A stretch of DNA of 6,089 nucleotides, from the NCBI GenBank assembly GCA_023388605.1, contig JAEWFX010000006.1, forward strand, positions 1-6,089, written 5' to 3'. Each line of letters begins with the position of its first letter. Positions within the stretch are counted from its first letter, which is position 1. The notes under the pieces are model-generated. The model was not told where the DNA came from, ran no database searches, and worked only from the letters and a program-made list of their open reading frames with translations. Shown here piece by piece: positions 1 through 6,089 of the stretch. Origin of the DNA: Bacillota bacterium (GTDB taxonomy: Bacteria; Bacillota; Clostridia; Saccharofermentanales; DTU023). Made by a program: the position numbers and the translations under genes.

Positions 1-125
1 GCAATCAACCCTCAATCAATCTATTTAAGAGTTTAGGATTCAAGGATGAAGGCACTTGGCGCCAACACGTCAAACGTGAAGATAAATATCTAGATCTACA
101 CTGCCTAGCTCTTTTATTATCCTAA
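1..125 (+). CDS. GNAT-family N-acetyltransferase, C-terminal fragment (cut by window edge)
   Basis: Only the last 40 codons are present; whole codons start at base 3 and the TAA stop is at 123-125. The translation begins NQPSINLFKSLGF, continues with DEGTWRQHVK, then a KYLDLHCLALLLS tail. The N-x-x-(S/A)-I-x-L-(F/Y)-x-x-L-G-F pattern, then G-x-x-R-x-H, then Y-x-D, is the usual end of RimL/Acetyltransf_3-type GNAT enzymes, where the asparagine and the LGF loop sit near acetyl-CoA. Such enzymes move an acetyl group from acetyl-CoA to an amine, either a protein N-terminus or a small molecule. The substrate cannot be told from this end. It lies 13 bases before brnQ on the same strand with no terminator between, so the two are probably co-transcribed. 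The family call is fairly secure; specificity is unknown. Confidence 0.72.
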   Translation, partial: NQPSINLFKSLGFKDEGTWRQHVKREDKYLDLHCLALLLS

Positions 126-129
126 TCAT

Positions 130-134
130 GGAGG
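130..134 (+). promoter_or_regulatory. Ribosome binding site of brnQ
   Basis: GGAGG lies 4 bases before the ATG at 139 (GGAGGTAATATG), a strong Shine-Dalgarno match that fixes the brnQ start. It falls in the 13-base gap after the acetyltransferase stop. No separate promoter is visible in that gap, so brnQ is probably read from an upstream promoter. Confidence 0.85.
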
Positions 135-138
135 TAAT

Positions 139-1458
139 ATGCTAAAGAAAAAAGATTATCTCAACGTTATTTTAATCGGTCTAGCTCTCTTCTCGATGTT
201 TGTCGGAGCTGGAAATATTATTTTCCCATTCTACATCGGAGCTGTTGATGGACAATCTCTACTGACTGGTTTGTTAGGATTCTGTATCACTGGCATAGGC
301 TTACCTGTCTTAGGTGTTATGGCATTGAGCAAGGCTGGAGGTACCTCAGATAGTTTGTCCCAAAAAATATCACCACTATTTGCTAAAGTGCTAAATGTCA
401 CCATCATTTTGATCATCGGTCCACTCTTCGCGATCCCACGCACTGCTGCCACCACTGTAGAATTAGCAATATTGCCTTATTTCCAGAATTCTTATGATAC
501 TCGTACACTGTTGATTGTCGGGTCGTTGATATTTTTTATCATATGCCTCTATTTCATACTCTCACCTAAAACGGTCGTAGATCGCTTAGGGACTATTCTC
601 TCTCCTCTATTGATCATTTTTTTGCTGACCTTGATTTTTATTTCACTGTTTAGATCGGTTGGCAATACTACTCCCACTGAACTCTCTAATCCCTTCTCAC
701 ACGGCTTTATCGCAGGCTATCAAACCATGGATACTCTCGCTGCCATCATCTTCGGAAGCACCATCTACCAAGCGATCAAAGCAAAGGGTTATGATCAAAA
801 ACATACCAATAAACTGATGCCCCTCATCGCAGCTTTTGCTGGTATCTGTATCGCCGTCCTCTATGCAGGGCTCTGCCATATCGGCGCTCAGGGCAGCGAT
901 GTTCTGCGACCCATCGAAGAAAAAACTGCGCTCACGGTTATGGCTGTACAAACTTTATCAGGCGGATTTGGTCAGCTCATCTTATCTTTCATCATCTTTT
1001 TTGCCTGTATGACTACTGCTATCGGCTTGATAGTGACAGCCTCAAATTACTTTTATAATCTCTTCAACAATAGAATCAGTTACCGTAATTGGGCGATAAT
1101 CATCACCGTGATCTCGTACTTTATAAGCATTATCGGCGTAGAAGGAATATTGCTGATCGCAGCACCTGTACTAGAACTTATCTATCCTATCGCCATCGTC
1201 CTCATCCTCTTAAATCTATTGGGAAAAACTTGGCAAGTACGTAAGATATACATATTCACTCTAGTGGTGGTCACTCCCTTCGCCATCATCAATGCTCTCG
1301 CTGCTATCGCCCCTACTAAAGATTTGGCGGTCACAATATTGGACTATCTACCGTTGGGATCTGAGGGTTTAGTATACTTACTTCCCGCTTTAATCGCTGC
1401 AGTGATTGCTCGCTTGATCTTTAAGTCTACTGGCAATGAAAAATTGGAAAGTATGTAA
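139..1458 (+). CDS. brnQ: Branched-chain amino acid/sodium symporter BrnQ (LIVCS family)
   Basis: Predicted inner-membrane carrier that takes up leucine, isoleucine and valine with sodium. At 439 residues it has the usual length for LIVCS transporters. About twelve hydrophobic segments are visible, roughly at 9-29, 40-62, 82-105, 122-142, 150-171, 190-213, 226-247, 274-300, 316-335, 337-360, 370-392 and 402-430. Family signatures are MFVGAGNIIFP near 20-30 in the first membrane segment, GPLFAIPRTA near 94-103, and GYQTMDTLAAIIFG near 193-206; the glycine-rich breaks in helices 1 and 6 are where this fold binds substrate and sodium. The start at 139 has a GGAGG site 4 bases upstream. It follows the acetyltransferase closely, and its stop is 26 bases before the shared hairpin terminator. 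No T-box or leucine-type leader is visible before it. The precise substrate range is inferred from the family. Confidence 0.95.
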   Translation: MLKKKDYLNVILIGLALFSMFVGAGNIIFPFYIGAVDGQSLLTGLLGFCITGIGLPVLGVMALSKAGGTSDSLSQKISPLFAKVLNVTIILIIGPLFAIPRTAATTVELAILPYFQNSYDTRTLLIVGSLIFFIICLYFILSPKTVVDRLGTILSPLLIIFLLTLIFISLFRSVGNTTPTELSNPFSHGFIAGYQTMDTLAAIIFGSTIYQAIKAKGYDQKHTNKLMPLIAAFAGICIAVLYAGLCHIGAQGSDVLRPIEEKTALTVMAVQTLSGGFGQLILSFIIFFACMTTAIGLIVTASNYFYNLFNNRISYRNWAIIITVISYFISIIGVEGILLIAAPVLELIYPIAIVLILLNLLGKTWQVRKIYIFTLVVVTPFAIINALAAIAPTKDLAVTILDYLPLGSEGLVYLLPALIAAVIARLIFKSTGNEKLESM

Positions 1459-1484
1459 ATAAAATTTTTCAAATAATACTCGCA

Positions 1485-1513
1485 AAAGAAAAGCCGCTAT
1501 GCGGCTTTTCTTT
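1485..1513. terminator. Bidirectional intrinsic terminator between brnQ and rsmG
   Basis: A perfect 13-bp inverted repeat: AAAGAAAAGCCGC (1485-1497), loop TAT, GCGGCTTTTCTTT (1501-1513). The GCCGC core is flanked by A-rich sequence on one side and T-rich on the other, so on either strand the RNA forms a GC hairpin ending in a U-rich run. It lies 26 bases after the brnQ stop (+) and 3 bases after the rsmG stop (-), where convergent genes meet, so it probably ends both transcripts. The T run is interrupted by one C, so efficiency cannot be judged by eye. Confidence 0.9.
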
Positions 1514-1516
1514 ATA

Positions 1517-2260
1517 TTACAGTGGTTGTTTGCGCGGCTTGCCAGCGGGACGAGGATATTTTTTCGGCGTTGCTTTTACTTTTTCCACTACGACAATCCT
1601 TCGTTCACCAGTATTCTCTGGCAAGGCTATACTCTCTACACTGACTATTTTGCCACCTAAAATTTCCAGGGCATTACCTGCTGTTTTTAGCTCTTCCTCT
1701 ATGCTTGGCCCCTTGAGCGCAATGAAATGTCCCCCTACCTGGATGGTCGGCAGTGCATATTCTAAGAGAGTCGATAGATTGGCAACGGCACGTGCCACAG
1801 CGAGATCAAAACCGGCTCTATATTGTCGCAAAAATTGTACGTCTTCTACTCGAGCATGCTGAGCAGAAATTTGGGGCAGATCCAGTGAGTCGATAACTTC
1901 CTCTAAGAATTTAATTCTTTTATTGAGCGAATCGACCAACAGGAAATCAACTTCCGGCAAGCATATCTTGAGAGGAATTCCTGGAAGACCTGCTCCACTT
2001 CCGATATCTAAAATGGTTTGTGGATTATATTTTTTGATCAGCGGCAGCAGAGTCCAACTATCAAGCAAATGTAGAATAACCATCTCTCTAGGATCGGTGA
2101 TACCCGTGAGATTCATAACTTTATTTTTCTCGACAAGATGACAGAGATAAGCGGCGGACATCTCTATCCGTCGCTCATCTAAATCAATTAGTTCAAATTG
2201 TTCTACATTCTTGTAGCGATTGATTAAATCGATCAATTGTGCCGTCAAATTATTGCTCAT
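1517..2260 (-). CDS. rsmG: 16S rRNA (guanine-527-N7)-methyltransferase RsmG
   Basis: Cytoplasmic SAM-dependent enzyme (formerly GidB) that makes m7G527 in the 530 loop of 16S rRNA; loss of the family enzyme is known to give low-level streptomycin resistance. With the ATG at 2260 it has 247 residues, a normal size. Visible family motifs are NLTGITDPREM then HLLDS (about 50-68), the SAM loop ILDIGSGAGLPGIPL (about 83-97), VDSLNKRIKFL (about 109-119), the ARVED and VARAVA segments (about 136-160), LKGP (about 182-185) and the basic tail TPKKYPRPAGKP (about 231-242). An in-frame TTG at 2275 would add five residues, but its GAGG is only 3 bases away. The ATG has a weak AGAAG-like site and overlaps the clpC stop by 11 bases, which suggests coupled translation. 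It is the last gene of the mcsA-mcsB-clpC operon, an unusual place for it. Confidence 0.95.
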   Translation of the reverse strand: MSNNLTAQLIDLINRYKNVEQFELIDLDERRIEMSAAYLCHLVEKNKVMNLTGITDPREMVILHLLDSWTLLPLIKKYNPQTILDIGSGAGLPGIPLKICLPEVDFLLVDSLNKRIKFLEEVIDSLDLPQISAQHARVEDVQFLRQYRAGFDLAVARAVANLSTLLEYALPTIQVGGHFIALKGPSIEEELKTAGNALEILGGKIVSVESIALPENTGERRIVVVEKVKATPKKYPRPAGKPRKQPL

Positions 2261-4760
2261 GGTGTTCTTCTGCAACTACCTCAATTTTTCCATCGACTAA
2301 TTTGATATTGGCGGTGTCTCCCTCTGCGATTATGCCGTCGAGCAGAGCCTCCGAGAAAGTATCCTCGACTTCTACTTGAATCAAACGACGAGCCGGGCGA
2401 GCACCATATTGCGGATCATAACCATTCTCAGCTAAGTATTCAACCACATCCTTATCCACTTTGAGTGTAATGCCTAGATCTGCGACACGCTTGCGGAATT
2501 GCTCTAGCATTATATCTACTATCGCTAGCATGTCTTCACGACTGAGCATCTCGAAGAAGATGATCTGATCGATACGGTTGAGGAATTCAGGTTTGAAGGC
2601 ACGTTTGACCTCATCCATAACTAATTTTTTCGCTTCTTCATAGGTATGGCCGCCGTAGTTGGCATCAGTTTTCTTGTCATCTGCTTCATTTGCCGCCGAG
2701 AAACCGATACTGTTCTTTTTGTTTCCCATCAACAAGCTAGCACCTAGATTGCTGGTCATGATGATGATGGTATTGCGGAAATTGATAGTACGACCTTGAC
2801 CGTCAGTCAATCTGCCATCTTCTAAAACTTGCAGCAATAAGTTGAACACATCGGGGTGTGCTTTTTCTATCTCGTCGAAAAGCACCACTGAATAAGGCTT
2901 ACGTCGTACTGCTTCTGTCAATTGTCCACTCTCTTCGTAGCCGACATAACCCGGAGGAGAACCGATGAGTTTGGACACATCAAATTTCTCCATGTACTCA
3001 GACATATCTACCCGAATCATAGCGTTTTCATCACCGAACATAACTTCAGCTAATGCTCTTGCTAATTCTGTCTTACCTACACCAGTGGTACCGAGGAAGA
3101 TAAATGAACCTGTGGGGCGCTTAGGATCTTTGAGGCCCAGTCGTCCACGGCGAATAGCCTTGCTAACTACGGATATGGCTTCTTTTTGACCGATTACACG
3201 CTTAGCGATCTCACTCTCGAGATTCTTCAACTTCTGATTATCATCTTCAGAGATCTTCTGTACGGGCACACCAGTCCATAGAGCGATGACAGCTGCTATC
3301 TCTTCTTCGCCGATCTCTTTGGTCACTTCTGCTTTGGCGCTGATGGCTTCTAGCTCAGCGCTGATAGCATTCTGCTTCTCGAGTAAATCTGCTGCTTCTT
3401 CAAATTTCTCTTCTTGTACAGCCAACTCTTTTTGTTCGATCAGCTTGTCTAACTCAGCTTTCTTGGTGTTGTATTCAGGATCTTGAGAAGCTGCTTCCAT
3501 ACGTTTCTTTGAAGCTGCCTCATCGATTAAATCAATGGCTTTGTCAGGTAAAAATCTATCCGTGATGTAGCGGGTCGACAATTTGACTGCAGCTTCAATC
3601 GCCTGATCAGAGATTTTTACACCGTGGTGATCTTCGTATTTATTGCGTAGACCGCTCAGAATAGCGATGCTCTCTGACTCTGAAGGCTCTTCGACTTTAA
3701 CAGGTTGGAAACGACGTTCAAGCGCAGCATCTTTTTCGATGTGTTTACGATATTCATCGATAGTCGTAGCGCCGATCATCTGCATCTGACCACGTGCCAA
3801 CATAGGCTTGAGTATATTCGAAGCATCGATCGATCCTTCCGAAGCACCAGCACCGATCAAGGTGTGCAACTCATCGATGAAAAGTATCACATCACCAGCG
3901 GCGATAGCTTCTTCAACTCCTTGTTTGAGACGCTCTTCAAATTCACCACGATACTTCGCACCAGCCAACATACCTGTCAAATCCAAAGTCAATAATCTTT
4001 TGTTCTGTAAACTTTCAGGCACATTCTTATCCACTATTCTCTGCGCTAAACCCTCAGCGATCGCAGTCTTACCTACACCTGGTTCACCGATCAATACAGG
4101 GTTATTTTTGCGGCGACGACAGAGGATCTGAATAGAGCGGATGATCTCTGTTTCACGTCCCACTATGGGGTCGAGATTGTGTTCGCGTGCTTGAGCAGTC
4201 AGATCTGTACTGAATTTATCCAAGGTCGGAGTATTGCTCTTTTTACTGTTTATTTCACCTTCAGACTGTAATTTGCCCAAATCACCGCTATAGCTGGCAT
4301 TTTGCATCGCTTGAGCTAGATGTTGTATCTTTTCATAGGCCTTGAGGGGGCTAATGCCTAATTTGCGTAGTAATTTATTTGCGACACAATTCGCTGAACG
4401 CAGGATGGCTAAGAGCAAATGCTTGTCATCGATCTCAGACATACCCTGAGCTGTGGCTTCACTCGTTGCTATGGTCAACAGATTCTTAGTGCGATCTGTC
4501 ATGGCACTGTAGTACTCGTTACCGCTCAACTCACGTACAGATTTCGCTTCGAACTTGCGATTGGTATAAGTCTGAACAGCCTCGAGCAGATCATCATAGC
4601 TTAGAGCATCTTCTAACACTAATTTTTGTAGATTCTCATCGCCAGATAAAATGCCTAACAATAGATGTTCTGTACCGATATAAGTTAAATCAAAACCTTG
4701 AGCTACTTTCCATGAGTTATCGATGGCTCTGGTAGCTGCTGCAGATAATCTAATCATCAT
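2250..4760 (-). CDS. clpC: ATP-dependent Clp protease ATP-binding subunit ClpC
   Basis: Hexameric AAA+ unfoldase that delivers damaged or arginine-phosphorylated proteins to the ClpP peptidase. It has 836 residues from the ATG at 4760, a normal length. Domains in order: two Clp_N repeats (about 5-145); first ATPase module with Walker A GEPGVGKT (about 225-232), pore loop KYRGEFE (about 269-275) and Walker B ILFIDE (about 292-297); a UVR-like coiled middle domain (about 436-471); second ATPase module with Walker A GTTGVGKT (about 557-564), pore loop GYVGYEE (about 604-610), Walker B VVLFDE (about 625-630), a SIGFS loop for ClpP docking (about 684-688), FLNRID arginine finger and sensor-2 GARPARR. 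Both ATPase sites look active. The ATG at 4760 is preferred over a GTG at 4769 because AGGTG lies 6 bases before it. The mcsB stop overlaps it by 11 bases. Oddity: the second N-domain repeat has DDKH in place of GTEH. Confidence 0.97.
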   Translation of the reverse strand: MMIRLSAAATRAIDNSWKVAQGFDLTYIGTEHLLLGILSGDENLQKLVLEDALSYDDLLEAVQTYTNRKFEAKSVRELSGNEYYSAMTDRTKNLLTIATSEATAQGMSEIDDKHLLLAILRSANCVANKLLRKLGISPLKAYEKIQHLAQAMQNASYSGDLGKLQSEGEINSKKSNTPTLDKFSTDLTAQAREHNLDPIVGRETEIIRSIQILCRRRKNNPVLIGEPGVGKTAIAEGLAQRIVDKNVPESLQNKRLLTLDLTGMLAGAKYRGEFEERLKQGVEEAIAAGDVILFIDELHTLIGAGASEGSIDASNILKPMLARGQMQMIGATTIDEYRKHIEKDAALERRFQPVKVEEPSESESIAILSGLRNKYEDHHGVKISDQAIEAAVKLSTRYITDRFLPDKAIDLIDEAASKKRMEAASQDPEYNTKKAELDKLIEQKELAVQEEKFEEAADLLEKQNAISAELEAISAKAEVTKEIGEEEIAAVIALWTGVPVQKISEDDNQKLKNLESEIAKRVIGQKEAISVVSKAIRRGRLGLKDPKRPTGSFIFLGTTGVGKTELARALAEVMFGDENAMIRVDMSEYMEKFDVSKLIGSPPGYVGYEESGQLTEAVRRKPYSVVLFDEIEKAHPDVFNLLLQVLEDGRLTDGQGRTINFRNTIIIMTSNLGASLLMGNKKNSIGFSAANEADDKKTDANYGGHTYEEAKKLVMDEVKRAFKPEFLNRIDQIIFFEMLSREDMLAIVDIMLEQFRKRVADLGITLKVDKDVVEYLAENGYDPQYGARPARRLIQVEVEDTFSEALLDGIIAEGDTANIKLVDGKIEVVAEEHHEQ

Positions 4761-5877
4761 ATTCTTCACCTACTTTCTTAATCATCAAGGCTCGTGCCTG
4801 CTGAATTTCGTTTTTATGTTTACTGATAATTTGTTGCAAGCGCTGTTGACTGCTAGCTTCAAATTCAGGGAACTGATTGTGTAGAAGCGTGTATGTTCCA
4901 CTGCGCTCGGCTATTTTTTCTAATTTGGGCAATAATTTACGACACTTTTCACCCAACTCATCCTCGGAGACAAAGGCAGCAAAATCTAGCCAACTCAAGG
5001 TATTCTGCAAATCGGACTCCGATACCAGCAAGGCATAATCGACAATGCTGATGGCTCGCAAAATCTGATCCTTCACCACTAGAGTATTGTGCTCATAAAG
5101 ATACTTGCGAGCTGCTAGTTCCTGCTCGATTAGTTGCTCCGTTGTCGCATGTAATTGACGAACAAAGTAGCTGTCGCTATGTCCTAAAGTCTTGTCTTGC
5201 GAAAGCTGAAACAGATTGCTCTCCGCTTCACTGTTCTCACCGTGAGCACCACGCAAGACATAACCAGCTTTTGCTAATTTGGTGCGCAGGGGTTCCAGTT
5301 GTTTAAGAATCTTCAAACCTGTAAGACGCAACATCACGGAAGCTCTCAAGCCTGTACCGACATTGGATGGACAAGCTGTCAAATAACCTAGATCCACGTC
5401 TTTAGCGAGCGGCAATTTATGTTCACAAAAATCTGCCACCACTTGTGCTCTTCGCAATGCCAACTCGATATCAGCACCTTTAACTAAAGCCTGTATACGT
5501 AGATGATCTTCCTCTTGCAACATGATACTGAGATCAAAGTCAGGGGTGAACAACAACTCTGATCCATTAGGACGATCGGCCAACTCCTTGCTGATCAGAT
5601 TCTGTTCCATCAATGAATAGATCTGAGTCAGCTTGATATCACTGAGTGGCAATTCATGAAAAAACTGTTTATCCGTGGCTAATTTTATCTCTCCCAGATT
5701 ATGAGACTCAGCTAATTCACGATAACGTTTTGGCAATTCGCCATCACGATTTATCTCTTGCTTTATATTGGCGGACAGAGCTTGCTTCGCCATCGTATTC
5801 AACAAGTGCGGAAAGCACTTATTGCCGAGATTGCGTGCTAGTCGTACGCGACTGCTGATAACTAAATCTCTATTCAT
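4750..5877 (-). CDS. mcsB: Protein-arginine kinase McsB
   Basis: Cytoplasmic kinase of the phosphagen (guanido) kinase fold that phosphorylates arginines in proteins, marking them for ClpC-ClpP or inactivating the CtsR repressor. It has 375 residues from the ATG at 5877, slightly long for the family (usually about 350-365 from memory). Core motifs: ISSRVRLARN (about 7-16) for nucleotide binding, QEEDHLRIQ (about 121-129) with the catalytic acidic pair, CPSNVGTGLRASV (about 169-181) with the active-site cysteine, RGAHGENSEA (about 209-218) and NLFQLSQDKTLG (about 221-232). The kinase centre therefore looks complete. The protein starts almost at the SSRVRLARN motif, so the short N-terminal helix of Bacillus McsB is missing. 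The C-terminal third is divergent, and no clear RDxxRA phosphoarginine-sensing motif is seen; the nearest match is IQQARA (about 358-363). The start is fixed by AAGGAGG 5 bases upstream, and it overlaps the mcsA stop by 8 bases. Confidence 0.95.
   Translation of the reverse strand: MNRDLVISSRVRLARNLGNKCFPHLLNTMAKQALSANIKQEINRDGELPKRYRELAESHNLGEIKLATDKQFFHELPLSDIKLTQIYSLMEQNLISKELADRPNGSELLFTPDFDLSIMLQEEDHLRIQALVKGADIELALRRAQVVADFCEHKLPLAKDVDLGYLTACPSNVGTGLRASVMLRLTGLKILKQLEPLRTKLAKAGYVLRGAHGENSEAESNLFQLSQDKTLGHSDSYFVRQLHATTEQLIEQELAARKYLYEHNTLVVKDQILRAISIVDYALLVSESDLQNTLSWLDFAAFVSEDELGEKCRKLLPKLEKIAERSGTYTLLHNQFPEFEASSQQRLQQIISKHKNEIQQARALMIKKVGEEYDD
4767..4771 (-). promoter_or_regulatory. 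Ribosome binding site of clpC
   Basis: On the minus strand AGGTG is followed by six bases and then the ATG at 4760. The GTG at 4769 overlaps this site, so it cannot be served by it. The site lies inside the last codons of mcsB, which fits translational coupling. Confidence 0.75.
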
Positions 5878-6089
5878 GCTCTCCTCCTTCATCGCTAGTT
5901 TTGTGCCCTAAGCCTTCGATTTCTCGTTTGAGCTCAGCGGCACGACGATAGTCTTCTTGTTTCACCGCCTCTTTTAATTCTAGATTCAACTTTTCTAAAG
6001 CTGTGTTCTCACTACTTTTCGACTGTTCGTTTGTGCAATCTTTTGTTCCCATCAGAACTTTGGCTGGTTCTTCTTTAGCTGAAAAACTC
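5870..6089 (-). CDS. mcsA: McsA, activator of protein-arginine kinase, C-terminal part (cut by window edge)
   Basis: The reading frame stays open to the right edge (first whole codon at 6088), giving the last 72 residues. The visible part holds a UVR motif: ALEKLNLELKEAVKQEDYR then RAAELKREIEGL, a short helical hairpin also found in UvrB/UvrC and in ClpC. In known McsA proteins this motif closes the chain after zinc-binding CxxC pairs; those would lie beyond the edge and cannot be checked. McsA activates McsB and serves as its adaptor. The in-frame ATG at 6052 has no ribosome binding site and the frame continues upstream of it, so it is not taken as the start. The stop overlaps the mcsB start (ATGAATAG). 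The identification rests on the UVR motif plus position directly before mcsB, and is strong on context. Confidence 0.87.
   Translation of the reverse strand, partial: SFSAKEEPAKVLMGTKDCTNEQSKSSENTALEKLNLELKEAVKQEDYRRAAELKREIEGLGHKTSDEGGEHE
5883..5889 (-). promoter_or_regulatory. Ribosome binding site of mcsB
   Basis: AAGGAGG on the minus strand, 5 bases before the ATG at 5877. It is a near-perfect anti-16S match and decides this start over the in-frame ATG at 5892, which lies upstream of the site. It lies within the last codons of mcsA. Confidence 0.9.

Noticed and set aside
56..78. A 10-bp palindrome TTGGCGCCAA (56-65) followed by a small hairpin CACGT-CAA-ACGTG (66-78), as a possible operator
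   Set aside because: Both lie inside acetyltransferase codons that match the family pattern and are too short to support a regulatory role.
128..145. A five-codon frame (ATG at 128, TAA at 143) overlapping the brnQ ribosome binding site, as a possible leader peptide
   Set aside because: It has no ribosome binding site of its own, lacks a run of branched-chain codons, and no attenuator hairpin follows it.
231..951. Minus-strand open frames (231-455 and 697-951) opposite brnQ
   Set aside because: Shadows of the brnQ coding frame; no family motifs and no convincing ribosome binding site.
1530..2141. Plus-strand open frames (1530-1862 and 1923-2141) opposite rsmG
   Set aside because: Antisense to conserved SAM-binding and tail motifs of rsmG; the low-complexity translations look like reverse-frame artefacts.
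3705..4131. Two overlapping plus-strand open frames (3705-3995 and 3808-4131) opposite clpC
   Set aside because: They are antisense to the conserved first ATPase module of clpC, have no recognisable protein features, and arise from the codon pattern of the real gene.
6050..6052. ATG at 6052 as the start of a 60-residue UVR protein
   Set aside because: No ribosome binding site precedes it and the frame stays open to the window edge, as expected for a longer mcsA.
1..6089. CRISPR arrays, tRNA or rRNA genes, insertion sequences, riboswitches or a CtsR operator
   Set aside because: No direct-repeat array, cloverleaf, transposase or flanking inverted repeats were seen. The operon promoter, where a CtsR site would be expected, is outside the window, and there is no gene-free stretch longer than about 60 bases.

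Overview
The window reads as a piece of a Bacillota (Firmicutes) chromosome of moderate-to-low GC. The main evidence is a protein-arginine-phosphorylation and ClpC cassette (mcsA-mcsB-clpC), a Bacillota hallmark, with strong AGGAGG-type ribosome binding sites. I cannot place it more finely than the phylum with confidence. There is no sign of phage, insertion sequences, CRISPR or plasmid genes, and all genes look intact apart from two cut by the window edges.

Layout: the left quarter is transcribed rightward. It starts with the last ~40 codons of a GNAT-family acetyltransferase (1-125), followed after 13 bases by brnQ, a branched-chain amino-acid/sodium symporter (139-1458). A 13-bp perfect hairpin with A and T tracts (1485-1513) separates this from a leftward operon that fills the rest. 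Read in its own direction, that operon is mcsA (cut by the right edge), mcsB, clpC and rsmG. Each of these genes overlaps the next by 8 to 11 bases, so they are probably one transcript with coupled translation. The hairpin lies 3 bases after the rsmG stop and probably terminates both converging units.

How the genes work together: McsA activates the arginine kinase McsB. McsB phosphorylates arginines on damaged or regulatory proteins, and the ClpC N-domain recognises phosphoarginine (pArg) and feeds the protein to ClpP. RsmG, which methylates 16S rRNA at G527, is an unrelated housekeeping enzyme that has become the last gene of this stress operon. The upstream neighbour expected from Bacillus, the repressor gene ctsR, would lie beyond the right edge and cannot be seen.

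I found no wholly new system. The most interesting signals are two departures from known pArg-reading sites in the same operon. The second N-domain repeat of ClpC has DDKH where the family has GTEH, which replaces one of the two known pArg-binding glutamates by lysine. The C-terminal part of McsB lacks a clear RDxxRA allosteric motif. The rsmG placement is the third point. Three start codons were moved downstream of the longest open frame: mcsB to 5877, clpC to 4760 and rsmG to 2260.
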